Source of the DNA: Planctomycetota bacterium
Lineage (GTDB): Bacteria; Planctomycetota; UBA1135
Length of the DNA: 12,349 bases
Reading direction: 5' to 3'
Assembly (NCBI GenBank): GCA_027021325.1
Contig: JALUUN010000235.1
Location: 1 to 12,349, forward strand
Shown here: positions 6,008 to 12,349 of the stretch, one piece after another
Layout of the letters: each line of letters begins with the position of its first letter
How positions within the stretch are numbered: the stretch's first letter is position 1
Notes under the pieces: model-generated
What the model was told of the DNA's origin: nothing
Seen by the model: only the letters and a program-made list of their open reading frames with translations
The model's database searches: none
Program-made: the position numbers and the translations under genes

Positions 6008-8317
6008 GCTGCGCAGGAGCGGGCGCGGCGTGAACTCCGGCGGCACGCTCAGGTCGGCGCCGGAGCCGATGTAACCGAGCTGCTCGGTGCCCTGGCTTCC
6101 CCGGGCGGCGGACGCCGAGGTGGTCCCGAAGAGGTCGTTCAGGGGGCTCAGGAGGAGGAGGCGGACGCTCCGGTAGGCCTCGAGCTGGGAGGCGAGGTTC
6201 CACTCCAGATCCAGGGCCTCGGGCGGCACCTTCGCCGGATCCAGGTACAGGAACTCGCCCTCCTCGGCCGGATCCTGCTCCAGGTCCAGGAAGCTTCGCT
6301 CGCCGTCGCCGAAGACCAGGAGCTTGCGCTTCGCCGTGCGGATCATGTCGATGCTGCGCAGATAGCGGCGCAGGGGGAAGTCCTCGATGCGCCCCGGTCC
6401 GGCGCCGGAGCCGGGGGGCGGCGACAGGAAGGGGTAGGTCCGCAGATAGGGAGCGGGGTTGTCGTAGTGGGCGAGGACGTAGTCGCGGACCTCCGGGAAC
6501 AGCGGCCGCCGTGCCTCGGTCCGCCGCCGCTTGCGCTCCTGGTCCAGGAGCTCCGGGTGCAGGACGCCCTCGAGGTCCAGGAGACTCACGCCCTCCAGGG
6601 CCTGGAGTTCGGCACTCGGCGGCCGCAGCTCGCCGCTCCAGACCTCGACGAGATCCACCAGGGTCGGGAAGACGTCCACCAGGCTGACGAGTCCCGACAC
6701 GCGCAGACCGGCGCGCAGGGCCTGGGGGAAGCGCATCACCAGGGGCACGTGGAGGAGAGGATCGGTCAGGGCGAGCTGATGACCCAGACGGCCGTTGTGC
6801 CCGAACTCCTCGCCGTGGTCGGCGGTGACCACGACGACGGTGGACTCCAGGAGCTCGAGATCGCGCAGCCCCTGGAAGAGGCGTTCCAGGAGCCGGTCCT
6901 GATAGCGGATCTCGGCATCGTAGAGGGCGCGCAGGATGGCGAGTTCGCGCTCGTCGAAGGAGCCGCCGGCGTGAGCGCGCTCCTCGGCCGCTTTGCGGTC
7001 GGCGACGTCCTGGGGGAGGGCCAGGGCCTCTTCCACGCTCACCCCCGGCGGCAGGAAGCGTCCGGCCTCCTCCCGGGGCGGCAGGTAGGGGTCGTGGGCT
7101 TCGTTGAGGTTCAGGAACAGGAAGAAGGGGCGTTCCGGATCGCGGGCGCGGTGCCCGTCCAGCCAGTCCAGGGCGGTGGCGACGATGCGCTCGCCGCCCT
7201 TGTCCGGGGGCGGCGGCGGCCCGGCGCCGAGCTGCGCCTGCACTCGCTCTGCGAGCCTCGGCAGGAGGAGGTAGTCGCGGGCGGCGGGCAGGCTGAAGTC
7301 GAAGACACGCTGGAAGCCCTGGGTCAGGCCGCTGCCGGCGGTGATCCAGCTCTTCTCGTGGATGGAGCAGGTCTCGTAGCCGCGCAGAGCGAACTCCTCG
7401 GCCAGGGTGTGGAAGTCGCCGACCGGCCGCCCCAGAGCCCGGGCCTGACCGTCCTCGAGACGCGGGTGCTCCCAGCCGGTGCCGTGGCTCGGTCCGTGCA
7501 GGCCGGTGAAGAGGGCGGCGTGGGAGGGCAGCGTCCAGGGGGCGGCGGCATAGGCCTGCTCGAAGACGACGCCCTCCTGGGCCAGGGCGGCGAGGGCCGG
7601 ATCGGTGTCGTGCTCGTAGCCGTAGGTCCCGAGATGCCGGGCGGAGACCGTGTCCAGGACGATCAGGAGGACGTTGGGAGCGCCGCCGCCTGCGGGCGCC
7701 GGCACCCGGGTGGAGACCGGCGCGTCGGCGACGGGCAGAAGGGGGCTCAGGAGGGCGGCGGCGGCGGCCAGGAGGACCAGGAGACCGGCGGTGGGGGGCG
7801 CCAGGAAGAAGCCGAGGACCCAGCCCCAGGCGCCGCAGAGGACACGGGCGAGGATCCGGCTCAGGAGGGCCCCCGCCAGGAGCAGGCCGAGGCTCGCGGC
7901 GAGGGCCGGCACGCCGGTGCTCGGCCAGGAGGCGGGGAGCCAGGCGAGGTGCAGGAGGACCAGGGCTGCCAGCGTGGCCAGGGCGCCCAGGACCGAGGCG
8001 GCGGTGGCGAGGCGGGGGTCGCGGTCCTGGCGCCGCCGTCCGGCCACGACGGGTGCCAGGGCGGCGCCGGCGAGGCCCGCCAGGGTGCCGGCGCCCGCAT
8101 AGAGAGGAAGGACACTGGCCCAGAGCGCTGGATCACGCTGGTAGGGGAAGCGCTCCAGGACCGCGGCGGTCTCGGCGAGGCTCGCCAGGGCGCCGGCGGC
8201 TGCGCCCAGGAGAGCGCCGTGGAGGAGGCGGGAGGTCAGGGCGGACACGGGGCGGGGGAGGCGCAGGGAAGGCCGCCGGCCGGCGGCGGACCCGGTCCGG
8301 GGGCGCGGCGGCGGCAT
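5999..8317 (-). CDS. Membrane-anchored sulfatase-superfamily protein with Thr at the nucleophile position
   Basis: The 772-residue protein has about five membrane helices (around 30-52, 66-92, 104-127, 133-160, 166-195) followed by a sulfatase/alkaline phosphatase-fold domain (from about 214) that should face the periplasm. The domain starts NVLLIVLDTVSARHLGTYGY (Asp222). Where arylsulfatases have C/S-x-P-S-R it has TLPSH, so Thr262 replaces the formylglycine precursor. Metal and substrate residues appear as NEAHDPY (His408), VVVTADHGEEFG (Asp500, His501) and LGHQ (His513). Near the end is EQLGYIG, like the LGYI block that closes many such proteins. Threonine nucleophiles are known in lipoteichoic acid synthases and phosphoethanolamine transferases of the same superfamily. 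The true reaction may therefore be phosphotransfer or phosphodiester cleavage rather than desulfation. The ATG at 8317 lacks a clear ribosome binding site; a GTG 23 codons in (PVSAL) is an alternative. Confidence 0.9.
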   Translation of the reverse strand: MPPPRPRTGSAAGRRPSLRLPRPVSALTSRLLHGALLGAAAGALASLAETAAVLERFPYQRDPALWASVLPLYAGAGTLAGLAGAALAPVVAGRRRQDRDPRLATAASVLGALATLAALVLLHLAWLPASWPSTGVPALAASLGLLLAGALLSRILARVLCGAWGWVLGFFLAPPTAGLLVLLAAAAALLSPLLPVADAPVSTRVPAPAGGGAPNVLLIVLDTVSARHLGTYGYEHDTDPALAALAQEGVVFEQAYAAAPWTLPSHAALFTGLHGPSHGTGWEHPRLEDGQARALGRPVGDFHTLAEEFALRGYETCSIHEKSWITAGSGLTQGFQRVFDFSLPAARDYLLLPRLAERVQAQLGAGPPPPPDKGGERIVATALDWLDGHRARDPERPFFLFLNLNEAHDPYLPPREEAGRFLPPGVSVEEALALPQDVADRKAAEERAHAGGSFDERELAILRALYDAEIRYQDRLLERLFQGLRDLELLESTVVVVTADHGEEFGHNGRLGHQLALTDPLLHVPLVMRFPQALRAGLRVSGLVSLVDVFPTLVDLVEVWSGELRPPSAELQALEGVSLLDLEGVLHPELLDQERKRRRTEARRPLFPEVRDYVLAHYDNPAPYLRTYPFLSPPPGSGAGPGRIEDFPLRRYLRSIDMIRTAKRKLLVFGDGERSFLDLEQDPAEEGEFLYLDPAKVPPEALDLEWNLASQLEAYRSVRLLLLSPLNDLFGTTSASAARGSQGTEQLGYIGSGADLSVPPEFTPRPLLRSRR

Positions 8318-8379
8318 GCTACTATCTCGGCTTCCTGCGCCCGTTTCCCGCGCCCGCGTCCGACCCGACTCCCCCGGCG
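8318..8379. promoter_or_regulatory. 62-base divergent intergenic region between the two sulfatase-fold genes
   Basis: This is the only space from which the two oppositely directed genes can be driven, so it probably holds or overlaps promoters for both. TACTAT at 8320-8325 on the + strand resembles a -10 box, but no -35 partner is evident and the upstream part would lie within the minus-strand gene. Neither gene shows a Shine-Dalgarno in this spacer, so translation may start from leaderless or weakly led transcripts. The assignment rests on position rather than on a clear motif. Confidence 0.35.
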
Positions 8380-10413
8380 ATGCAACGCCTCCGCCCCGCG
8401 ACCGGCGCCCTGGGCGCCGCCGCCTTCTGCGCCCTTCTCCAGGGGGCGGTCACGAGCAAGGCCGAGCCTGATGTCGCCTGGCTCCACGCCGCAGCCAACC
8501 TGCTCCTCCTCACCGGCCCCGCGGCCCTCGGCGGAGGTCTGGTGCTGGCCCTGGCCGGCGGGCCGGCGGCCCGGACCGGCCGCGGCCTCGCCTCGGGGAT
8601 CGCCTGGGGGCTGGGCCTCTTCCTGGCGCCGGTCCTGGCCTGGGCGGCCCGGGGAATCCTGCCCCTGGGTGCGGGCTCCTGGCTTCTTCTGGCCCTGCTC
8701 CTTCTGGCCCTGCTCCTCGGCCTGCGCCGGGCCGGTGCCGAGGGCGCCATCGAACCCGGACCCTTCGGCCAGGTCCTGCGCGGCCTCGGCCTGGGCTGCT
8801 TCGCCGCCAGCCTGGCCGGCTTCGCCGTTTCCGGCCGGCCTCCGGCCATCGGCTACCTGCCTCCGGTCCAGGAACGCCTGGAGAAAGGTGCCCGCCGGCC
8901 CGCAGAGGACGCCCCCCTGATGGCTCTGGTGGTCCTCGACACCCTGCGCGCGGACCGCCTCGGCTGCTACGGCTACGACCGGGAGACCACCCCTTTCCTG
9001 GACGCCCTGGCCGCCCGCGGGATCCGCTACACCCAGGCTCATGCGCCGGCCAGCCACACGCCTCCCAGCCACGCCAGCCTCTTCACCGGGCTCCTTCCCA
9101 GCCGCCACGGCGTCATGTCCACCTTCGGCGGCATGCCCCAGGAGTCCGAGGTGCCGACGCTCGCTGCCCGCCTGGGTGGAGAGGGCTATGCGACGGCGGC
9201 GGTGGTCGCCAACCTGGTCATCACCCGCGGCCGCAACTTCCACCGCGGCTTTCACCTCTACGACGACAGCCTGGTCTGCGTCCAGGGCCTCGGCGCCGCC
9301 CGCGAGGCCCTGCTCACGAAGGCGCCGGTGGCGGCGGTCTTCAGCAGTCTGCCGCTGGGGCCCTTCACCCTCGGCCAGGTCATGGCCAGGCTCTTCGGAA
9401 CGAACGTCGAGGTGCCGCGCGCCGACGAGGTGAATGCCCTGGCCTTCCGCATCCTGGACGAGGCCCGTGAAGCCGGCGGGCCTGTCTTCCTGTTCCTGAA
9501 CTACATGGATGTGCACGCGCCCTACCAGGCGCCCGGGGAGTATCTCGACCGCTTCCTGGAGCACGATCCGGGGCGTTTCCGCACCCCCCTGTCCGCGGGC
9601 GAGTTCCACATCCGCCTGAACGCCTTGAAGGAGGCCGTGCGCGCCGGCGAGGAGACCGAGGCGCAGCGCGAGGAACTGGCGGCCTTGAGCGACCGCTACG
9701 ACGGCGAACTCGCCTGGCTGGACAGCCAGCTCGCTCTTCTCGTCGAGCGTCTGGAGGCGGAGGCCGAGGCCCAGGGCCGGCCGTGGCTCCTGGTCGTGAC
9801 CTCGGACCACGGGGAGCACTTCGGCGAGCACGACCTCGTCGGCCATGGTTACGACCTCTGGGAGGAGACCCAGCACATCCCGCTGATCGTCGCCGGTACG
9901 GGGATCGGCCCCGGTGTCGTCGAGGAGCCGGTGAGCCTCCTGGACCTGGGGCCGACCCTCCTGGCAGCGGCCGGAGCGACCGGCGGTCTCGGCGAGGGCC
10001 GCGTCCTCCCCGGTCTGCCCGAGGGAATCCTGCACACTCCGCCCGGCGAGCGCGGCGTCCCGGAGGGGCCGTGGCGCGTCGTCGCCGAGTGGGGCGACCT
10101 GAACCGGCGTGCGCGCTACGCTCCCCTGGGACGGATCGCCGTGTACGAAGGGTCCTTCAAGGCCTGGTACGAGGTGGACGAGTCGCCGGGTCTGGCCGAG
10201 GGCGGTCTCCGCTACCTGCGTGCCTACGACCTGGCCGCCGACCCGGGGGAGGCCGTGCCCCTCGACGGCCCGTTGCGCCTCGCCGGAGAACTCGCGGACT
10301 GGGCGGCTGCCTGGTGGCAGGGCTACGCCTCGGGCCGCTCCCGCTTCGAGGAGGTGGACGAATCCGACGCCGCCGCCAGCCGCCTGCAGCAGATCGGCTA
10401 CGCCGAGGGCTGA
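8380..10413 (+). CDS. Second membrane-anchored sulfatase-superfamily protein with Thr at the nucleophile position
   Basis: The 677-residue protein has several N-terminal hydrophobic segments (about 8-24, 36-60, 71-92, 99-115, 132-152) and then a sulfatase-fold domain from about residue 180. Key blocks are ALVVLDTLRADRLGCYGYD (Asp187), HTPPSHASLFTGLLPSRHG (Thr227 at the nucleophile position), FLNYMDVHAPY (His379), VVTSDHGEHFGEH (Asp476, His477) and VGHG (His489). DTLRADRLGCYGYDR..TPFLD is a signature of the large bacterial group annotated as sulfatases. It ends LQQIGYAEG, comparable to the LGYI end block of the family. The Thr suggests hydrolysis or transfer of a phosphorus-containing group, or an unusual or inactive sulfatase. 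The ATG at 8380 is picked because the frame upstream shows only shadow-like composition; there is no good ribosome binding site. The last 16 bases overlap the converging small gene. Confidence 0.9.
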   Translation: MQRLRPATGALGAAAFCALLQGAVTSKAEPDVAWLHAAANLLLLTGPAALGGGLVLALAGGPAARTGRGLASGIAWGLGLFLAPVLAWAARGILPLGAGSWLLLALLLLALLLGLRRAGAEGAIEPGPFGQVLRGLGLGCFAASLAGFAVSGRPPAIGYLPPVQERLEKGARRPAEDAPLMALVVLDTLRADRLGCYGYDRETTPFLDALAARGIRYTQAHAPASHTPPSHASLFTGLLPSRHGVMSTFGGMPQESEVPTLAARLGGEGYATAAVVANLVITRGRNFHRGFHLYDDSLVCVQGLGAAREALLTKAPVAAVFSSLPLGPFTLGQVMARLFGTNVEVPRADEVNALAFRILDEAREAGGPVFLFLNYMDVHAPYQAPGEYLDRFLEHDPGRFRTPLSAGEFHIRLNALKEAVRAGEETEAQREELAALSDRYDGELAWLDSQLALLVERLEAEAEAQGRPWLLVVTSDHGEHFGEHDLVGHGYDLWEETQHIPLIVAGTGIGPGVVEEPVSLLDLGPTLLAAAGATGGLGEGRVLPGLPEGILHTPPGERGVPEGPWRVVAEWGDLNRRARYAPLGRIAVYEGSFKAWYEVDESPGLAEGGLRYLRAYDLAADPGEAVPLDGPLRLAGELADWAAAWWQGYASGRSRFEEVDESDAAASRLQQIGYAEG

Positions 10414-10751
10414 TCCGGCGCCGGCCAGGCCACCCGCAGGGCCTCGCCGCCGGCCTCGCCCCAGATGCGGAGCGGCCCCTGGCGCAGGTCGAGGCGGCTG
10501 ATGCGCTCGCGCAGCAGGCGTCCGATCAGCGCGCGCTGGAGCATGCCGGCCTCGATCTCGAAGCGGTCGAGGAGGAGGAGACCGGGGCGCGTGCGCAGCC
10601 GGGCGCGCAGGCCGAAGGCGGCGGCCGGGTGGCGCGCCCGGATCCGGAGGAATCCGTCCCGGGCCTCGACCTCCTCGAGCTCCAGGCCGCCGAGCTGCGG
10701 GGCCAGGGCTGCGGCGAGGCCCTTCAGGTCCAGGTCGAGGCCGAGACGCAT
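10398..10751 (-). CDS. Hypothetical 117-residue protein
   Basis: I do not recognise this protein. It is soluble-looking, without a signal peptide or membrane helix, and alternates short hydrophobic strands with charged residues: DLDLKGLAAALAPQLGGLE, VEARDGFLRIRARHP, LRARLRTRPGLLLLDRFEIE. This pattern suggests a beta-rich fold such as a small lipid-binding or lipoprotein-associated domain (a vague DUF2993-like look), but that is weak. The ATG at 10751 lacks an obvious ribosome binding site. Its stop (TAG, 10398-10400) lies inside the last codons of the converging sulfatase-fold gene, a 16-base tail-to-tail overlap. It is divergent from the HEAT/VWA gene. The amino acid mix is balanced and protein-like, unlike the Arg/Pro/Gly-rich shadows of other frames, which is the main reason to accept it. 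Confidence 0.65.
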   Translation of the reverse strand: MRLGLDLDLKGLAAALAPQLGGLELEEVEARDGFLRIRARHPAAAFGLRARLRTRPGLLLLDRFEIEAGMLQRALIGRLLRERISRLDLRQGPLRIWGEAGGEALRVAWPAPDQPSA

Positions 10752-10873
10752 GGATGGCAGTCTAGGGGCGCCCGCCGGCCCTCCTCCTGTCCGGTGGGGC
10801 CGCCGGCCCCGGCCGGCCCCGGGTGGGCGGGCCCTCTCCTTTCCCCGAGGTTCCGGCCGAGGTAGTCCAGTCC
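10752..10873. promoter_or_regulatory. 122-base divergent intergenic region with GC-rich inverted repeats
   Basis: This spacer separates the minus-strand hypothetical gene from the + strand HEAT/VWA gene and should contain their promoters. GGGGCC/GGCCCC (10796-10801 with 10805-10810, 3-base loop) and CCGGCC/GGCCGG (10803-10816) overlap and so are mutually exclusive hairpins. At this base composition such repeats are frequent and may mean nothing. No convincing -10/-35 elements were found. GAGG at 10858-10861 is a weak, distant ribosome binding site for the ATG at 10874. Confidence 0.3.
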
Positions 10874-12187
10874 ATGGTGGGCCTGCGTTTCCTCGCCTCC
10901 GCCGCCGGCTGGCTTCCGGCCGTGGCCCTCACCCTGGCCGCAGCTCTGCCCGGCCAGGGGCCCGGCGGACCGCCGGACCCCGCGCTCCTGGCGATCGTCG
11001 GCGACCGCGGAGCAGCGAGGGCAGAGCGGATCCAGGCCCTGGAGATCCTGGCCCTGCGCCAGCACCCGCTTCCCCTGGAGACCCTCCTGCGGGTCCGGGA
11101 ACTGTCCCGGGGCGAGGGCCTGGAGCCCTGGCTGCGTTGTCTGGGCCTCTGCGGGCCGGGGGCGGTGCCGGAACTCCGGCCCTTCCTGAAGCGCCGGGAC
11201 CCCCGGGTCCGGGCCGAGGCGGCCTACGCCCTGATCCGCCTGGATGCCGAGGGCGGCGAGGACCTCGGGCGGGAGCTCCTCGCCGCCCGCCGTCAGGCGG
11301 AAGAGGTCCGGGTCGCCGCCCTCCGCGCCCTGGCCGAGCGGGCCAGCCCCTTCGCCCGGGTCCTCGCCCTGCGCAGCCTGGAGTCGGCCAGGGGCGCCTT
11401 CCTCCTGGAGTGTCTCGCGGTCCTGCGGCGGAAGCCCGAGGAGGGCGACGCCCCCTATCTCGTGGACTTCCTGGAACGCTCCGAGGGGAGGGCCCGGCGC
11501 GAGGCCGTGGCGCTTCTCCAGGAACTCACCGGCTACCGCATCGGCGACGACCCGAAGACCTGGCGCTACTTCTACCTGAAGCACCGGACCGAGGGGACCC
11601 CCTTCCGTCTGGAGGACGGCACCACGGCTCGGGAGGCGCCGACCTTGAGCTACCACGGCATCCCGGTGCTGGGGGCGAAGGTAGTCTTCGTCCTGGATGC
11701 CTCCGGTTCCATGGAGGCGGTCCTGCCCGAGGTCCGGCGGGGACCGCGCACGCGGGCGGCGCGAGCGGTGGAGGAACTGGCCGGCCTCCTGCCTCGGCTG
11801 CCGGAGGATGCCGCCTTCGACCTGGTCTTTTTCGGCACCGAGGTCCGCTCCTTCGCCGGCGACCTCGTGCCTCGGCAGCCCGAGACCCTGGCCGAGGCCA
11901 CCCGCTTCCTGCGCAACCAGGTCTTCGACGGCGGCACCAACCTCTACGGCGGCCTCGCCGAGGCTTTCCGGCGGCCCGGGGTCGAGGAGATCTTCCTCCT
12001 GAGCGACGGCGAGGCGACCCAGGGCGAGTTGGTGCGGGCCGAAGAGATCCTGGCTCGGGTGGAGCGCTGGAACCGCTGGCGCAACGTCCGGGTGAACACG
12101 GTCGCCCTCGGCGCCACCCCCGCTGCCATCGCCTTCCTGAATGCCCTGGCGCGGCGCCACGACGGGATCTGCCGGGTGATCCACTGA
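10874..12187 (+). CDS. Secreted HEAT-repeat and von Willebrand factor A domain protein
   Basis: The 437-residue protein begins with a likely signal peptide (MVGLRFLASAAGWLPAVALT, hydrophobic to about residue 25). From about 36 to 217 come alpha-helical HEAT-like repeats such as LRPFLKRRDPRVRAEAAYAL and VRVAALRALAERASP, which normally form a protein-binding solenoid. A short linker, LTGYRIGDDPKTWRYFY (218-234), resembles segments common after HEAT repeats in planctomycete proteins. The VWA domain (about 268-437) has an intact metal-ion-dependent adhesion site: DASGSM (Asp275, Ser277, Ser279), GGTNLYGGL (Thr355) and LLSDGEAT (Asp378). It should therefore bind a divalent metal and a protein partner outside the cytoplasm. 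There is no catalytic domain and no MoxR-type ATPase next to it. The ATG at 10874 starts just at the signal peptide; GTG at 10877 is an alternative. The gene sits alone on its strand, with a small hairpin (12197-12209) after the stop. Confidence 0.9.
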   Translation: MVGLRFLASAAGWLPAVALTLAAALPGQGPGGPPDPALLAIVGDRGAARAERIQALEILALRQHPLPLETLLRVRELSRGEGLEPWLRCLGLCGPGAVPELRPFLKRRDPRVRAEAAYALIRLDAEGGEDLGRELLAARRQAEEVRVAALRALAERASPFARVLALRSLESARGAFLLECLAVLRRKPEEGDAPYLVDFLERSEGRARREAVALLQELTGYRIGDDPKTWRYFYLKHRTEGTPFRLEDGTTAREAPTLSYHGIPVLGAKVVFVLDASGSMEAVLPEVRRGPRTRAARAVEELAGLLPRLPEDAAFDLVFFGTEVRSFAGDLVPRQPETLAEATRFLRNQVFDGGTNLYGGLAEAFRRPGVEEIFLLSDGEATQGELVRAEEILARVERWNRWRNVRVNTVALGATPAAIAFLNALARRHDGICRVIH

Positions 12188-12349
12188 AGAGGGCCAGCCG
12201 GGGTCCGGCCGCCGGAGGGGAGATGCCTGGTGCCCCCTGCTCCAGCGGATGGGGCCAGCCTCCCGCGGTGGCTTGCCGGCCGCGGCGGCGGACGCCATCC
12301 TGAGGCCGTGGAAGCCATGTGCATCGAGACCTGGCCGTGGCAGGATCTC
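12188..12349 (+). other. Tail of window: intergenic DNA, possible start of a further gene
   Basis: After the HEAT/VWA stop, GCCGG/CCGGC (12197-12209, 3-base loop) could form a short hairpin without a T tract. The last 33-42 bases are open in one frame from GTG 12308 or ATG 12317 (MCIETWPWQDL) to the window edge, with TGAGG upstream at 12301-12305. This might be the start of a downstream gene, but eleven codons are too few to judge. Confidence 0.25.

Noticed and set aside
6467..8920. 817-codon open frame on the + strand opposite the first sulfatase-fold gene
   Set aside because: Low-complexity Gly/Gln/Glu-rich product, whereas the minus strand shows all sulfatase-fold motifs in order.
8236..10035. 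599-codon open frame on the minus strand opposite the second sulfatase-fold gene
   Set aside because: Antisense shadow with Gln/Gly/Glu-rich composition and no recognisable motif.
10724..12298. 524-codon open frame on the minus strand opposite the HEAT/VWA gene
   Set aside because: Shadow composition; the + strand holds a signal peptide and a complete VWA metal site.
12223..12303. 26-codon open frame after the HEAT/VWA gene with GGAGG upstream
   Set aside because: Very short, Arg/Pro-rich end, no recognisable feature; the spacing of the ribosome binding site is short and could be chance.

Overview
The window is GC-rich bacterial chromosome (roughly 70% G+C by eye) packed with protein genes. 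I see no tRNA, rRNA, CRISPR array, insertion sequence or other mobile element. The gene content fits Planctomycetota or a related high-GC Gram-negative lineage. The clues are a single-chain (eukaryote-like) glycyl-tRNA synthetase, two membrane-anchored sulfatase-fold proteins, and a HEAT-repeat/von Willebrand A protein with a linker style common in planctomycetes. This placement is an inference from gene families; no marker gene settles it.

Left part (1-2213, + strand): the 3' end of glycyl-tRNA synthetase is followed after 3 bases by a complete PTS enzyme I (ptsI). No HPr or sugar permease gene is in view. A 243-base leader with several short inverted repeats (2214-2456) follows. It ends in a C(UCCG)G tetraloop hairpin that touches a strong Shine-Dalgarno sequence. 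This Shine-Dalgarno fixes a GTG start at 2457 for a 290-residue protein with four tandem SANT/Myb-like helix-turn-helix repeats, the most unusual gene here.

Middle (3364-5989, + strand): a tightly coupled set of three genes joined by GTGA and ATGA overlaps. They encode a DUF971 (GBBH N-terminal-like) zinc-binding protein, a small four-helix membrane protein, and a large polytopic membrane protein resembling GT-C glycosyltransferases. The last gene converges on a minus-strand gene (5999-8317), and a perfect 10-bp inverted repeat contains both stop codons.

Right part (5999-12349): two divergently transcribed membrane-anchored proteins of the sulfatase/alkaline phosphatase superfamily. Both have threonine where true sulfatases carry the formylglycine Cys/Ser, so transfer or hydrolysis of phosphorus-containing groups is as likely as sulfate hydrolysis. 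Then come a small uncharacterised minus-strand gene overlapping the end of the second one, and a secreted HEAT plus VWA protein with an intact metal-ion-dependent adhesion site. The membrane glycosyltransferase-like protein and the two Thr-type enzymes may jointly build or decorate an envelope polymer or glycolipid; that link is inference from proximity and fold only.
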